This document shows, piece by piece, positions 27,600 through 36,809 of a stretch of DNA of 64,000 bases (positions within the stretch are counted from its first letter, which is position 1; each line of letters begins with the position of its first letter). Made by a program: the position numbers and the translations under genes. The notes beneath the pieces were generated by a model, which saw only the letters and a program-made list of their open reading frames with translations, was not told where the DNA came from and did no database searches. Source of the stretch: Salipaludibacillus keqinensis (GTDB taxonomy: Bacteria; Bacillota; Bacilli; Bacillales; Salisediminibacteriaceae); contig NZ_PDOD01000003.1 of NCBI RefSeq assembly GCF_003226325.1, positions 552,005 to 616,004 on the forward strand, written 5' to 3'.

Positions 27600-28706
27600 A
27601 TGAAAATGAAGTCGATATATTCTGTATCCAACCAAGATCGTTTAGCCAAGCCAATTTATAATGATCTTGGCCAAACCCTCTTGAACATTGGTGTGGTTCT
27701 GTCAGATCGAATGATAGATCGGTTAAAGGAAAAAGGAATTTCTTATATTTATATTGAAGATTCATCAACTACCGATATTTACGTAGAAGATACGATTAAT
27801 GGAAAAGTACGGTCCAAATCATTAAAAGACATTCAAGAGAACTTTACGACCATTTCGAAACAAATGGCCTTAGGAAAAGCTGTAGATATTGATGGACTTT
27901 CCCCTTCCTTCTCAACGATTGTTAAAGAGATTTTATCCGAAATACAGTCCAATAAAGAAGCCGTGTCGATGCTCTCAGACGTGATCTCTTATGATTCCTA
28001 TGTGTTTCATCATTCATTAAATGTGACCGTCTATTCGTTAGCATTAGGACAAAAAATGGGATTAACGGATCCTCAGCTACACGAGCTCGGCTTAGGAGCG
28101 ATGCTCCATGATATCGGGAAGATGAGCATACCGATAGAGATTTTGAATAAACAAGAGAAATTATCGGATGAAGAATTTGACCAAATTCAAAGCCATGCGA
28201 CAGTTGGATTTGAAATGTTAAGAAAATCGCACACACTTTCCTTGTTGACGGCGCATTGTGCTTTCCAGCATCATGAACGTATTGATGGTTCTGGTTATCC
28301 TAGAAACATATCAGGTGATGACATTCACTTCTATGCAAAAATCATTGGAATCGCTGATGTATTTGATGCGGTGACGTCAAATCGTGTCTATCGTCGAGCG
28401 ATGCTACCACATGAAGGTATGGAGCTTTTATACAGTGGCGCTGGTACCCTTTTTGATAAAGATGCAGTCGATCTTTTTTCTAAAATTGTAGCGATTTATC
28501 CAGTAGGTTTAGAAGTGAAGTTAAGTGATGGTCGAGAAGGTGTGGTTGCACAAAACAATAAGAATTTACCCTCTAGACCAGTGATCAGAGTGCTAATGGA
28601 AGAAAATCAGCTACCATGTGAGTACGACTTGGATTTGGCTACCGAATTAAATGTTACTATTGTAGAATGTGAAACAACGATAGGAGCCTACACTACGGCT
28701 CGGTAA
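27600..28706 (+). CDS. HD-GYP domain protein (probable cyclic-dinucleotide phosphodiesterase)
   Basis: A 368-residue cytoplasmic protein. The first ~120 residues resemble the DUF3391/regulatory region that often precedes HD-GYP. The HD-GYP core is complete: HSLNVT (~140), MLHDIGKMSIPIEIL (~172), QHHERIDGSGYP (~222) and IADVFDAVTSNRVYRRA near 258. These motifs bind a two- or three-metal centre and in the family hydrolyse c-di-GMP. No receiver domain or membrane segment is present. It sits between yunD and thyA; I do not recall it in B. subtilis at this place. Confidence 0.92.
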   Translation: MKMKSIYSVSNQDRLAKPIYNDLGQTLLNIGVVLSDRMIDRLKEKGISYIYIEDSSTTDIYVEDTINGKVRSKSLKDIQENFTTISKQMALGKAVDIDGLSPSFSTIVKEILSEIQSNKEAVSMLSDVISYDSYVFHHSLNVTVYSLALGQKMGLTDPQLHELGLGAMLHDIGKMSIPIEILNKQEKLSDEEFDQIQSHATVGFEMLRKSHTLSLLTAHCAFQHHERIDGSGYPRNISGDDIHFYAKIIGIADVFDAVTSNRVYRRAMLPHEGMELLYSGAGTLFDKDAVDLFSKIVAIYPVGLEVKLSDGREGVVAQNNKNLPSRPVIRVLMEENQLPCEYDLDLATELNVTIVECETTIGAYTTAR

Positions 28707-28745
28707 AGAATCGGTTCAAAGAGAATGATTATTCGAGGTGATGAA

Positions 28746-29540
28746 ATGAAAACGTATTTAGATTTATGCAATCATATTCTCCAAGAGGGCACGGAGAAAG
28801 ACGATCGTACAGGAACAGGAACGATTAGTACATTTGGATATCAAATGAGGTTTGATCTATCAAAAGGTTTCCCCGTTTTAACAACGAAAAAGTTGGCGTT
28901 ACGGGCGATTATTCATGAGCTATTATGGTTTATTAAAGGTGAGACGAACATTGAGTATTTAAAAGAAAATAACGTTCGAATTTGGAATGAATGGGCAGAT
29001 GAAAACGGCGATTTAGGTCCAATATATGGAAAACAGTGGCGTTCGTGGCCGGCTAGTAATGGGGAGACGATTGATCAACTTGGAGAAATCATTGAGCAAA
29101 TTAAAACGAACCCTGACTCTAGAAGGTTAGTGGTAAATGCATGGAATGTTGCAGATTTAGACAAGATGGCTTTGGCTCCTTGTCACTGTTTGTTTCAGTT
29201 TTATGTAGCGGATGGTAAATTATCTTGCCAGCTCTATCAACGTAGTGCAGACGTATTCCTAGGAGTTCCATTTAACATTGCATCATACTCTTTGTTAACG
29301 ATGATGATTGCTCAAGAATGTGGATTGGAAGTAGGGGATTTTGTTCATACATTAGGGGACGCCCATATTTACCTTAATCATGTGGAGCAAGTGAACCTTC
29401 AATTGACGAGAGAACCACGGTCTTTACCGACAATGAAGTTAAATCCAGATAAGAAAAAAATTGAGGACTTTACGATTGATGATTTTGAATTAATTGACTA
29501 TGATCCTCATCCTCATATTAAAGGGGAGGTCTCCGTATGA
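28746..29540 (+). CDS. thyA: thymidylate synthase
   Basis: Methylates dUMP to dTMP with methylene-tetrahydrofolate. The 264 residues give the E. coli-like ThyA length. Recognisable motifs are [17 protein letters not shown] (~22-38), the nucleophile in [12 protein letters not shown] (~150) and the dUMP-binding [21 protein letters not shown] 28746 follows ATTCGAGGTG; an in-frame upstream ATG overlaps that site. It overlaps dfrA by four bases (ATGA), so folate cycling enzymes are coupled. Confidence 0.98.
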   Translation: MKTYLDLCNHILQEGTEKDDRTGTGTISTFGYQMRFDLSKGFPVLTTKKLALRAIIHELLWFIKGETNIEYLKENNVRIWNEWADENGDLGPIYGKQWRSWPASNGETIDQLGEIIEQIKTNPDSRRLVVNAWNVADLDKMALAPCHCLFQFYVADGKLSCQLYQRSADVFLGVPFNIASYSLLTMMIAQECGLEVGDFVHTLGDAHIYLNHVEQVNLQLTREPRSLPTMKLNPDKKKIEDFTIDDFELIDYDPHPHIKGEVSV

Positions 29541-30019
29541 TCTCCATGATCGCAGCTTTTTCCAAAGGACGCGTGATTGGGAAGGACGGCGAAATGCCTT
29601 GGCATCTCCCAGCAGACTTGAAACATTTCAAGAATGTGACAAGTGGCCATCCGGTATTGATGGGGAGGAAGACGTTTGAATCGATTGGGCGACCGTTGCC
29701 GAAGAGACAAAACATAGTTTTAACGAGAGATAAAGATTTCACTTCACAAGGGATAGAAGTCATTCACGACTTTTCTGAAGTGGATCCTCTCATGGCGGAT
29801 GAGAAAGAATTTTTCGTCATTGGCGGGGCGACGATCTATGAGCAGCTTATGAAAAAAGCAGAACGATTGTATATCACAGAAATTGAGGCAACTTTTGAAG
29901 GCGACACACATTTTCCTCCCATCTCTGATCTTGAGTGGAAAGTTGTCTCTTCAGAAAAAGGAATTGTAGACGAAAAAAATCCATATCCTCACACGTTCAT
30001 TATTTATGAACGAATTTAA
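29537..30019 (+). CDS. dfrA: dihydrofolate reductase
   Basis: Regenerates tetrahydrofolate used up by ThyA. At 160 residues it is a normal chromosomal enzyme. The active-site segment [13 protein letters not shown] carries the catalytic Asp near residue 26, and the NADPH-binding [14 protein letters not shown] follows. The start ATG is inside the thyA end behind GGGGAGG. Two terminators follow in tandem. Confidence 0.97.
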   Translation: MISMIAAFSKGRVIGKDGEMPWHLPADLKHFKNVTSGHPVLMGRKTFESIGRPLPKRQNIVLTRDKDFTSQGIEVIHDFSEVDPLMADEKEFFVIGGATIYEQLMKKAERLYITEIEATFEGDTHFPPISDLEWKVVSSEKGIVDEKNPYPHTFIIYERI

Positions 30020-30025
30020 GAAGTG

Positions 30026-30052
30026 AACACTTCAGGTTTGATCCTGAAGTTT
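30026..30052 (+). terminator. first terminator after dfrA
   Basis: ACTTCAGG and CCTGAAGT flank a six-base loop. A T-rich segment including seven Ts follows after a few bases. Confidence 0.7.
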
Positions 30053-30071
30053 CTAACTTTTTTTAGGAACT

Positions 30072-30107
30072 GGACTTGAGATGTTTTTCTCAAGTTCTTT
30101 TTTTATT
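30072..30107 (+). terminator. second terminator after dfrA
   Basis: ACTTGAGA and TCTCAAGT form a stem around a short T-rich loop and lead into CTTTTTTT. Two terminators in tandem isolate yunB from thyA-dfrA. Confidence 0.8.
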
Positions 30108-30162
30108 AGTACAATCTCCCTGTTCTCTTGCATATGAATGTGTTGTAGAGGGGGAATTGACC

Positions 30163-30966
30163 ATGAAAACTTTCCGCACCAAGCGGCCTCGCCGCAAGAA
30201 AAAGGGACCTCTTCCTTTTAAGTATGTCTTTTCTATATCTTTAATCATATTTGCGATCTTGACCATTTATGGTCTGGTTGTTGTTGAAAAGGGGATTAGA
30301 CCGACGTTAATTGAAATTGCTAAAACAGAGACACAACGAATCGGTACACTAGCTATTAATGATGCCATTTCCCGCCATATTTTAGAAGACACAGAAATGG
30401 AGGAGTTAGTGGAGGTGGAAAAAGATGATCAAGGAAAGGTGATGTTCGTCCAATACAATCCAGTGATTTATAATCGGGTATTGCAAGAAACAACAAAACG
30501 GGTGCAAAATTACTTGAACGATATTGAACACGGCCGAGTAAGGGATATACGCATTCCTAATGAAGTGGATATTCACAGTGAGGGAGCGACTTTCTCAGAA
30601 GATGGGATCATTCACATGATTCCACTAGGTCAAGCAACAAATAATGCGTTACTTGCCCACTTAGGTCCACGAGTACCCGTTCGATTATCAGCGATCGGGG
30701 ATGTAAAATCTCAATTAAAAGAAAACGTTCTGCATGTAGGGATTAATAATACGTACATGAGTGTCTCTGTAGAAATAGAAGTTGACGTAAAAGTCGTTAT
30801 TCCATTTGCAACAGATACAGAAGTGGTAAAGACTTCGATTCCTGTAGCGATGGTATGGATCCCAGGAGAAGTTCCAGAGTTCTACAGTGGTTCTGGAGGA
30901 GAAGGTGGGATGACTCCGGCGGTGATCCAGCGTCCAGAAGAATTTGATGAGCATTTTTCGGATTAA
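30163..30966 (+). CDS. yunB: sporulation protein YunB
   Basis: A 267-residue protein with a very basic N-terminus (KRPRRKKKGPL), one membrane anchor (~residues 22-44) and an external domain. It matches YunB, a mother-cell sporulation protein needed for full spore resistance in B. subtilis; conserved stretches are LAINDAISRHIL and IPLGQATNNALLAHLGPRV. ATG 30163 follows AGAGGGGGAATTG. It lies close to lytH, its usual neighbour, but here two transporter genes separate them. Confidence 0.93.
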   Translation: MKTFRTKRPRRKKKGPLPFKYVFSISLIIFAILTIYGLVVVEKGIRPTLIEIAKTETQRIGTLAINDAISRHILEDTEMEELVEVEKDDQGKVMFVQYNPVIYNRVLQETTKRVQNYLNDIEHGRVRDIRIPNEVDIHSEGATFSEDGIIHMIPLGQATNNALLAHLGPRVPVRLSAIGDVKSQLKENVLHVGINNTYMSVSVEIEVDVKVVIPFATDTEVVKTSIPVAMVWIPGEVPEFYSGSGGEGGMTPAVIQRPEEFDEHFSD

Positions 30967-30970
30967 AAGG

Positions 30971-30999
30971 TTGAAAAGTACTGGAAGGTTTGATAATAT
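30971..30999 (+). promoter_or_regulatory. sigma-A promoter of the lysine riboswitch transcript
   Basis: TTGAAA (30971-30976), a 17-base spacer and TAATAT (30994-30999), placed immediately after yunB and ~35 bp before the aptamer. Confidence 0.8.
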
Positions 31000-31033
31000 A
31001 ATCTTCGGCTTGAAAATTAAATAAAAGGTGGAA

Positions 31034-31225
31034 TACCTCATCTGTGATGAGGTAGAGGCGCAAAACGTAAGAGTAGAAAACGGGAGTTGGACGACGAAGA
31101 TCGTTTTTGAAAGGATGTTTTGCCGAAGCATTGGCGTTCAGTCCAGAACGCAATAGCTGGGGTTACATTGAATAAGTGTAACACTGTCACTTTAGGGAAA
31201 CCTGAGTGGAGGACTACTGATTTAT
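31034..31225 (+). ncRNA. lysine riboswitch (L-box)
   Basis: The leader has the L-box blocks in order: GATGAGGTAGAGGCGC, ACGTAAGAGTA, GAAAGGATGTTTTGCCGAAG, a GGCT-like element around TAGCTGGGGTTAC, ACTGTCACTT and TGGAGGACTACTGA. These form the five-helix junction that binds lysine. With the downstream terminator it should repress the transporter when lysine is plentiful. Confidence 0.93.
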
Positions 31226-31260
31226 TGATGGGGAATCATCATCTTGACTTCATATTGAAG

Positions 31261-31290
31261 CGGCAAGGGATTTCCTCTTGCCGTTTTTTT
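31261..31290 (+). terminator. lysine-riboswitch terminator
   Basis: CGGCAAGGGA and TCTTGCCG form the stem, followed by seven Ts. It ends 28 bp before the start of the NhaC-type gene. Confidence 0.9.
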
Positions 31291-31317
31291 GTATTTATTA
31301 TTTGAAGGAGGATTCAT

Positions 31318-32883
31318 ATGGAACATGGTATTTTATCATTATTACCACCTGTATTAGCACTCATTATGGTGTTGATTACGAAAAGGGTTTTATTATCTCT
31401 TGGTGTTGGGATTATTGTAGGAGCTCTGATGGTCAATCAATCAGAAGAATTGTTCTTAAACGAAGCGTTGGCTCAAATTATTTCAATAGTCACGGGGATT
31501 TTCGTAACCGATGGCGGAGTGAACACGTGGGAATTTTACATTATTTTATTTTTACTGATTCTTGGAATGATTGCTTCACTAATTACGGTAACAGGTGGTG
31601 CCCGCGCCTTTGGTGAATGGGCTCTAACAAAAGTGAAGTCCAGAGTAGGGGCACAATTTGTCTCCGCATTTCTAGGAATAATTATATTTATTGACGACTA
31701 TTTCAACAGTTTGACAGTAGGGAACGTGAGCAGGCCTTTTACAGACCGGCACCGTATTTCGAGGGCTAAGCTAGCTTACGTCGTAGATTCAACTGCAGCA
31801 CCAATTTGTGTTGTGTCTCCAGTATCTAGCTGGGGAGCCTATATCATTACGATCATTGGTGGTATTTTAGTGACGCACGGCGTTACGCAATATGAAGCCC
31901 TTCAAGCTTTCTTATTAATGGCACCGATGAATTTCTATGCGGTGTTTGCTATTTTACTTGTGTTTGCTGTAGCTTACTTTAAATTGGATTTCGGTCCTAT
32001 GCGCATGCACGAGAAACGCGCTCAAGAAACTGGAGAACTTGTGGACAAAGAGAAAGGGCCGGTTCCAGGTGAAAGTGATGACGCGAAGCCTATGACAGAA
32101 GGAAGCGTTATGGACTTAATATGGCCGATTGCAACACTAATTATTGCAACGGTTATGTTCATGGTCATTACGGGTATGCAAGCAACAGAGGGCCCGAACT
32201 CTTTACTTGCTACCTTTGAAAATACAGATGTTGCTGCTTCATTGTTATATGGTGGGTTAATTAGTTTGGTCGTCACAATTGTCATTTCCTTTTTACGCAG
32301 CTTGCCAGTTAAGCATGTTGGAATCGGAATATGGGCTGGAATCAAATCTATGCTTCCAGCTATTTATATCTTAGTGTTTGCCTGGACAATCATTGAAATC
32401 ATTGGAGAATTAGGAACAGGAGAATATTTAGCTTCTCTTGTTAATGAACACATTCAATTAGGCTATTTGCCTGCTTTGTTGTTCATCGTTGCAGGATTCA
32501 TGGCATTTAGTACAGGAACGTCTTGGGGCACATTTGCGATTATGTTACCTATTGCGGGTGAAATAGCTGCGGTGACAGATATCACATTAATGTTGCCGGT
32601 GTTAGCCGCGGTCTTGGCAGGGGCCATCTTCGGTGATCACTGTTCCCCAATTTCTGATACAACGATTCTTTCTTCCACTGGAGCAGGAAGTCATCATATT
32701 GATCACGTCTTGACTCAGCTTCCCTATGCGATCATTGTAGGGCTTATATCAACGGTGTCTTTCCTTGTCTTAGGGTTTACTGGTAGCGTATGGGCCGGTT
32801 TACTTACAGGACTCGTTGTCTTTGTATTAACAGTATTTGGTCTGAAGCTGGTTATATCGAAATGGTTATATAAAGAAGCATAA
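31318..32883 (+). CDS. NhaC-type transporter, probable lysine uptake carrier
   Basis: A 521-residue membrane protein with at least ten hydrophobic segments. The family features FIDDYFNSLTVG (~122-133) and GDHCSPISDTTILSSTGA near 441 identify the NhaC Na+/H+ antiporter family. The lysine riboswitch directly upstream argues that its real cargo is lysine, as proposed from comparative genomics for the NhaC-like LysW group, with Na+ or H+ coupling. ATG 31318 follows GAAGGAGGA. A monocistronic unit closed by its own terminator. Confidence 0.9.
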   Translation: MEHGILSLLPPVLALIMVLITKRVLLSLGVGIIVGALMVNQSEELFLNEALAQIISIVTGIFVTDGGVNTWEFYIILFLLILGMIASLITVTGGARAFGEWALTKVKSRVGAQFVSAFLGIIIFIDDYFNSLTVGNVSRPFTDRHRISRAKLAYVVDSTAAPICVVSPVSSWGAYIITIIGGILVTHGVTQYEALQAFLLMAPMNFYAVFAILLVFAVAYFKLDFGPMRMHEKRAQETGELVDKEKGPVPGESDDAKPMTEGSVMDLIWPIATLIIATVMFMVITGMQATEGPNSLLATFENTDVAASLLYGGLISLVVTIVISFLRSLPVKHVGIGIWAGIKSMLPAIYILVFAWTIIEIIGELGTGEYLASLVNEHIQLGYLPALLFIVAGFMAFSTGTSWGTFAIMLPIAGEIAAVTDITLMLPVLAAVLAGAIFGDHCSPISDTTILSSTGAGSHHIDHVLTQLPYAIIVGLISTVSFLVLGFTGSVWAGLLTGLVVFVLTVFGLKLVISKWLYKEA

Positions 32884-32888
32884 TTACG

Positions 32889-32920
32889 AACCCACATCTA
32901 TTATCGGTGTGGGTTTCTTT
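32889..32920 (+). terminator. terminator after the NhaC-type gene
   Basis: AACCCACA (32889-32896) and TGTGGGTT (32908-32915) with a T-rich tail. Confidence 0.8.
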
Positions 32921-33060
32921 GTATAAAGGAATGTATAAATTATGACTTGAAAATATTTCTAAGCTGTGGAAAGACATGGTGAAAAAAATATACATACCCA
33001 AGAATAAAGTCTCTCTATTGTGCATATATTCAAATTTTTATAGAATATTCAGAAAAAACT

Positions 33061-33089
33061 TTGACAAGTAATTGTCAGATAATTATAAT
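33061..33089 (+). promoter_or_regulatory. consensus sigma-A promoter of the NSS symporter
   Basis: TTGACA (33061-33066), exactly 17 bases, TATAAT (33084-33089): a perfect consensus. The ~125-base leader that follows is purine-rich with a G7 run and has no hairpin with a T run, so I cannot assign a riboswitch to it. Confidence 0.9.
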
Positions 33090-33221
33090 AAGATAGTAAA
33101 GGCAGAATATATATAAGTTAGAGGCTCAGACAAGGGGGGGAAGAAGAGAAGGGGCCTAATTGATAAAAAAATAGATCTACTAACAAGTAACTAGGAAAAG
33201 AGACTGAAAGGGGTTAAAGAG

Positions 33222-34565
33222 ATGAATAAAGGACGGGAACAATGGGCTACGAAAATGGGCTTTATATTAGCTGCCGTAGGTTCCGCAGTTGGTTTAGGGA
33301 ATATTTGGCGATTTTCGTATGTAACAGGAGATAGTGGTGGAGCGGCCTTTTTATTAATTTATGTATTATGTATCTTTCTTGTTGGACTTCCTGTACTACT
33401 CGCTGAATTTTCCATCGGACGCCGAGGACAATCAGATGTTGTTGGCTCCTTTAATAAAATTGCTCCAGGCAAACCTTGGGTGATCGGTGGTGTATTAGGA
33501 GTATTAACATCATTCTTAATTTTATCTTTTTACGGTGTTATTGCCGGTTGGGTTGTTTACTTCTTATATAGCTATATAACCGGTTCTGCCGGAGCGGTAG
33601 AAGAAGGTGGTTATGCAGATTTCTTCTTGAACTTTATCGGGGGCTCCGTTGGGCCAGTATTCTGGCAGTTCTTCTTTATGGCGTTAGTTATAGCCATTGT
33701 TTTCTTCGGTGTTAAAAAAGGAATAGAATTTTCAAATCGTATTTTCATGCCTTTACTAGCTCTTATTTTAATCATCTTGGCAGGATATAGTTTAACGTTA
33801 GACGGTGCGGGAGAAGGGCTAAGCTTCTTATTTACTCCTGATTGGGGTGCATTTGGAGAGCCAAGTGTCTATGCGGCAGCCGTCGGTCAAGCATTCTTTA
33901 CCTTATCACTGGGTATGGGTGCCATGATTACGTACAGTAGTTATTTACCAAAAGAGACAAGACTCCCAAGTGCAGCAGGTGGCGTCGTTGTTCTTGATAC
34001 ATTGTTTGCGATCATTGCCGGGATTATGATCTTCCCTGCAGTATTTACCTTTGCTAATGTTGAACCTGATGCAGGGCCGGGATTGATCTTTATTGTGTTG
34101 CCGGAAGTATTTAATCAAATGGGTACGGGTGGAACAATATTCGCGATCTTCTTCTTCTTCCTTGTAGCCATTGCAGCTTTATCTTCAGCTATTTCACTAT
34201 TGGAAGTTAGTGTATCCTATTTAATGCGTAAGATGAATTGGGAACGTCGTAAAGCTACAATCATTGCGGGGGTAGTTGTTACATTATTTGGTGTCCCATC
34301 AGCACTCAGTCAAGGTGGACCATTAACTTTTACCGTTTTTGATCTTCCTTTCCTTGATCTGATTGATACGATCACAGATAAGTACACGTTACCTCTCGGT
34401 GGTATGATCATCGCCTTATTCGTAGGTTGGGGATGGAATCAAGTCGATGCCTTGAAAGAAACAGGACTTACAGATTCTGTTATAGGTATGATTTGGTTAT
34501 GGTTTATTCGCATCGTAGCACCATTAGGTATTGCTTGGATTCTGTTCTTGAATATCTTCTCATAA
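33222..34565 (+). CDS. neurotransmitter:sodium symporter (NSS/SNF) family transporter
   Basis: A 447-residue membrane protein with about 11-12 segments. The opening motif WATKMGFILAAVGSAVGLGN followed by IWRFSY is the NSS TM1 signature forming the Na+ and amine site. Substrates in bacteria are amino acids such as alanine, leucine or tryptophan, taken up with Na+; the specific one is not evident. ATG 33222 follows AAGGGGTTAAAGAG. The gene has a perfect promoter and a perfect terminator, so it is probably strongly expressed. Confidence 0.93.
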   Translation: MNKGREQWATKMGFILAAVGSAVGLGNIWRFSYVTGDSGGAAFLLIYVLCIFLVGLPVLLAEFSIGRRGQSDVVGSFNKIAPGKPWVIGGVLGVLTSFLILSFYGVIAGWVVYFLYSYITGSAGAVEEGGYADFFLNFIGGSVGPVFWQFFFMALVIAIVFFGVKKGIEFSNRIFMPLLALILIILAGYSLTLDGAGEGLSFLFTPDWGAFGEPSVYAAAVGQAFFTLSLGMGAMITYSSYLPKETRLPSAAGGVVVLDTLFAIIAGIMIFPAVFTFANVEPDAGPGLIFIVLPEVFNQMGTGGTIFAIFFFFLVAIAALSSAISLLEVSVSYLMRKMNWERRKATIIAGVVVTLFGVPSALSQGGPLTFTVFDLPFLDLIDTITDKYTLPLGGMIIALFVGWGWNQVDALKETGLTDSVIGMIWLWFIRIVAPLGIAWILFLNIFS

Positions 34566-34578
34566 AAAATCAAAGAGA

Positions 34579-34614
34579 AAGCTCAACGTCTTTAAAGACG
34601 TTGAGCTTATTTCT
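34579..34614 (+). terminator. terminator after the NSS gene (30-base palindrome)
   Basis: AAGCTCAACGTCTTT and AAAGACGTTGAGCTT are exact reverse complements with no unpaired loop in the DNA, spanning 34579-34608, with a T-rich tail on the plus strand and AAAGAGAAA on the other. Confidence 0.85.
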
Positions 34615-34675
34615 TTTCATAGGAAATTTTTTAATACTTATCATGTTGGTGCTGGCTGGGAAATGACCTATTGCA

Positions 34676-35683
34676 TCAGGAGCTCTTCCTACTTCTCTCA
34701 GCCTTCTCCCAAGCTCTAAGTGATGGGTACGGATCGAAAGACCATTCAAAAAACCCATTATCTTTATACATTCCGTAGTGGAGATGAGGGGGGAATTTCC
34801 CTTGCGTTCCTTCTTTTCCATAGCCTGAACTCCCTACATAACCAATGATGTCACCAGGTTGAACAACAGTGCCTCGCTCAACACCTTTTTCAAAGCCGCT
34901 TAAATGAGCATAATAGTGATAAACGTTATTGGTGTCACGTATGCCAATTCGCCATCCGCCATATTTATTCCAGCCTTTTAGCTCGACGATGCCATAAGTG
35001 GTTGCTTTGACTGAAAGTCCATGCCCAGCAAATATATCTGTTCCTTCATGAATTCTCTTGCCACCCCAACCACGAGCATTCCCCCACGTGCTCCGGTAGC
35101 TGTAATTGGCTCCTAATGGCACTGGGAAAGCACGTTTTCTTAAATCAAGTGTGTTGGCAGTGCGATAAGTTTTAGCGTGGCCTAGAATCAACTCTACAGC
35201 TTTATCTCGTTGGTAATAATCCCACAGCCCTATTTTAATATCCTTTTCATTAAATCCATAAGAAGAGAGAATATCTGCAAAGGTGAACAAAAGGTCTTCG
35301 TCGTTTGTTGGGTCAGCAACTCCGTCCCCGTTACCGTCTTTCCCAATTCCATCATGATAGGCAATCGACTGAGGGTTTTGGTCATCTTGCAAAGGATTTG
35401 TGATCCCTTTCCATTTTTCAGGTGAGATATGAATGGCAATTAGGCCTTCTTCTTGTGGCAAATCCCTTCTTGCTTGGCGAAGCGCCCGTTCATAACTATC
35501 GACTGCAGCAAAATAATACCAAGGTAGAGAAGTGGAAGCTTCTGTTTTCAAATACAAAGCCATCCGTTCTTGGTCAAGTTGTTCTGACGACATGTCCCCA
35601 ACACTTTGCGCTGAGGTTGATGAGGGCATAAATGGTAGACATATGATCAAAATTAGAAAACATATGATCAATCTTAAAGGCAC
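34676..35683 (-). CDS. lytH: sporulation-specific M23 peptidase LytH
   Basis: Secreted endopeptidase; in B. subtilis LytH (YunA) trims peptide side chains to give the single L-alanine seen in spore cortex. The 335 residues start with a hydrophobic signal segment ending near residue 26. The M23 domain at the C-terminal third has the zinc ligands HEGTD (~residue 214) and HLHYG (~302), with the DxFAGHG loop. A long N-terminal helical domain precedes it. It diverges from lipA, as in B. subtilis. Sigma-G control is expected from the homologue; I did not find a clear promoter. Confidence 0.93.
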   Translation of the reverse strand: MPLRLIICFLILIICLPFMPSSTSAQSVGDMSSEQLDQERMALYLKTEASTSLPWYYFAAVDSYERALRQARRDLPQEEGLIAIHISPEKWKGITNPLQDDQNPQSIAYHDGIGKDGNGDGVADPTNDEDLLFTFADILSSYGFNEKDIKIGLWDYYQRDKAVELILGHAKTYRTANTLDLRKRAFPVPLGANYSYRSTWGNARGWGGKRIHEGTDIFAGHGLSVKATTYGIVELKGWNKYGGWRIGIRDTNNVYHYYAHLSGFEKGVERGTVVQPGDIIGYVGSSGYGKEGTQGKFPPHLHYGMYKDNGFFEWSFDPYPSLRAWEKAERSRKSS

Positions 35684-35871
35684 GAAGATCGTCTCCTCTC
35701 GAGTACTTTTTCCTTATACTTTGATAAAACAGCTGTTTTCATACGTAAGATAACTACTAAAATAGACCTTTGAGATCTATTCTATAACGTGTTAAAGTAA
35801 AAACTAGCATGATCTTACAAAAGATTCGTACGTTTTAAATCATGCAAAGAGGATAAAGGAGTGTGGGTGAA

Positions 35872-36756
35872 TTGGGAAAGCAAGAAGAATATGTCCGAAA
35901 ACCTGAATGGTTAAAAATTAAATTAAATACAAATGATTCCTATAAAGGCTTAAAAAAGCTGATGAGGGAAAAAAACTTACATACAGTATGCGAGGAAGCA
36001 AAGTGTCCAAATATTCATGAATGTTGGGCAGAAAGAAAAACAGCTACCTTTATGATCTTAGGAGATATTTGCACAAGAGCCTGCCGATTTTGTGCAGTGA
36101 AAACAGGGCTCCCCACAGAATTAGATGAACAAGAGCCAGAGAGAGTGGCTGATTCAGTGAAATTAATGGATTTAAAACATGTGGTTATCACTGCGGTAGC
36201 AAGGGATGATTTAAAAGACGGCGGTGCGAAAGTTTTTGCCGAAACTGTGAGAGCAATTCGTAGAAAGAGTCCATTTACTTCCGTGGAAGTTCTTCCTTCA
36301 GACATGGGTGGAAAAGAAGAGAACTTGCGAACACTAATCGAAGCCAATCCAAATATATTTAATTATAATGTAGAAACGGTTCGCAGACTCACTCCAACCG
36401 TCCGTGCAAGAGCTACGTATGAAAGAACGTTGGAAGTATTACGTCGGTCTAAACAAATCAAACCGAATATTCCAACTAAATCGAGTCTTATGCTTGGACT
36501 GGGAGAAACGAAAGAAGAAGTGATGGAAACGATGGATGACTTGCGATCAGTTGATGTGGATATTTTAACGCTAGGTCAATATTTACAACCAACGAAATCG
36601 CATTTGAAAATCAAGAAATACTGGACACCAGAAGAGTTCGCTGAACTAAAAGAAATTGCTATGGAAAAAGGGTTTAAGCACTGTGAGTCAGGTCCTCTTG
36701 TCCGCTCCTCTTACCATGCAGATGAGCAAGTGAATGCAGCAGCAGAAGCTAGATAA
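35872..36756 (+). CDS. lipA: lipoyl synthase
   Basis: Radical-SAM enzyme that inserts two sulfurs into protein-bound octanoate, for example on GcvH. The 294 residues carry both cluster motifs: the auxiliary-cluster [12 protein letters not shown] (~34-45) and the radical-[11 protein letters not shown] (~62-69), plus the C-terminal RSSYHA. I prefer TTG 35872, ten bases after AAAGGAG, over GTG 35863, which touches that site; the resulting start [12 protein letters not shown] aligns with B. subtilis LipA as I remember it. Confidence 0.96.
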   Translation: MGKQEEYVRKPEWLKIKLNTNDSYKGLKKLMREKNLHTVCEEAKCPNIHECWAERKTATFMILGDICTRACRFCAVKTGLPTELDEQEPERVADSVKLMDLKHVVITAVARDDLKDGGAKVFAETVRAIRRKSPFTSVEVLPSDMGGKEENLRTLIEANPNIFNYNVETVRRLTPTVRARATYERTLEVLRRSKQIKPNIPTKSSLMLGLGETKEEVMETMDDLRSVDVDILTLGQYLQPTKSHLKIKKYWTPEEFAELKEIAMEKGFKHCESGPLVRSSYHADEQVNAAAEAR

Positions 36757-36758
36757 AG

Positions 36759-36796
36759 TGAAAGAAATCGTCACAGATACGTGACGATTTCTTTCA
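36759..36796. terminator. bidirectional terminator between lipA and the lipoprotein gene
   Basis: TGAAAGAAATCGTCAC and GTGACGATTTCTTTCA are exact reverse complements around a short loop. The stop codons of both convergent genes lie within ~15 bp. Confidence 0.85.
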
Positions 36797-36809
36797 AATG
36801 AATTAATAG

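Noticed and set aside
31278..31616. Reading frame overlapping the start of the NhaC-type gene in another frame
   Set aside because: It begins in the riboswitch terminator and has a noise-like composition; the long membrane-protein frame explains the region.
33090..33221. Glycine or other riboswitch in the NSS symporter leader
   Set aside because: The leader lacks the conserved glycine aptamer core and any terminator or masking hairpin.
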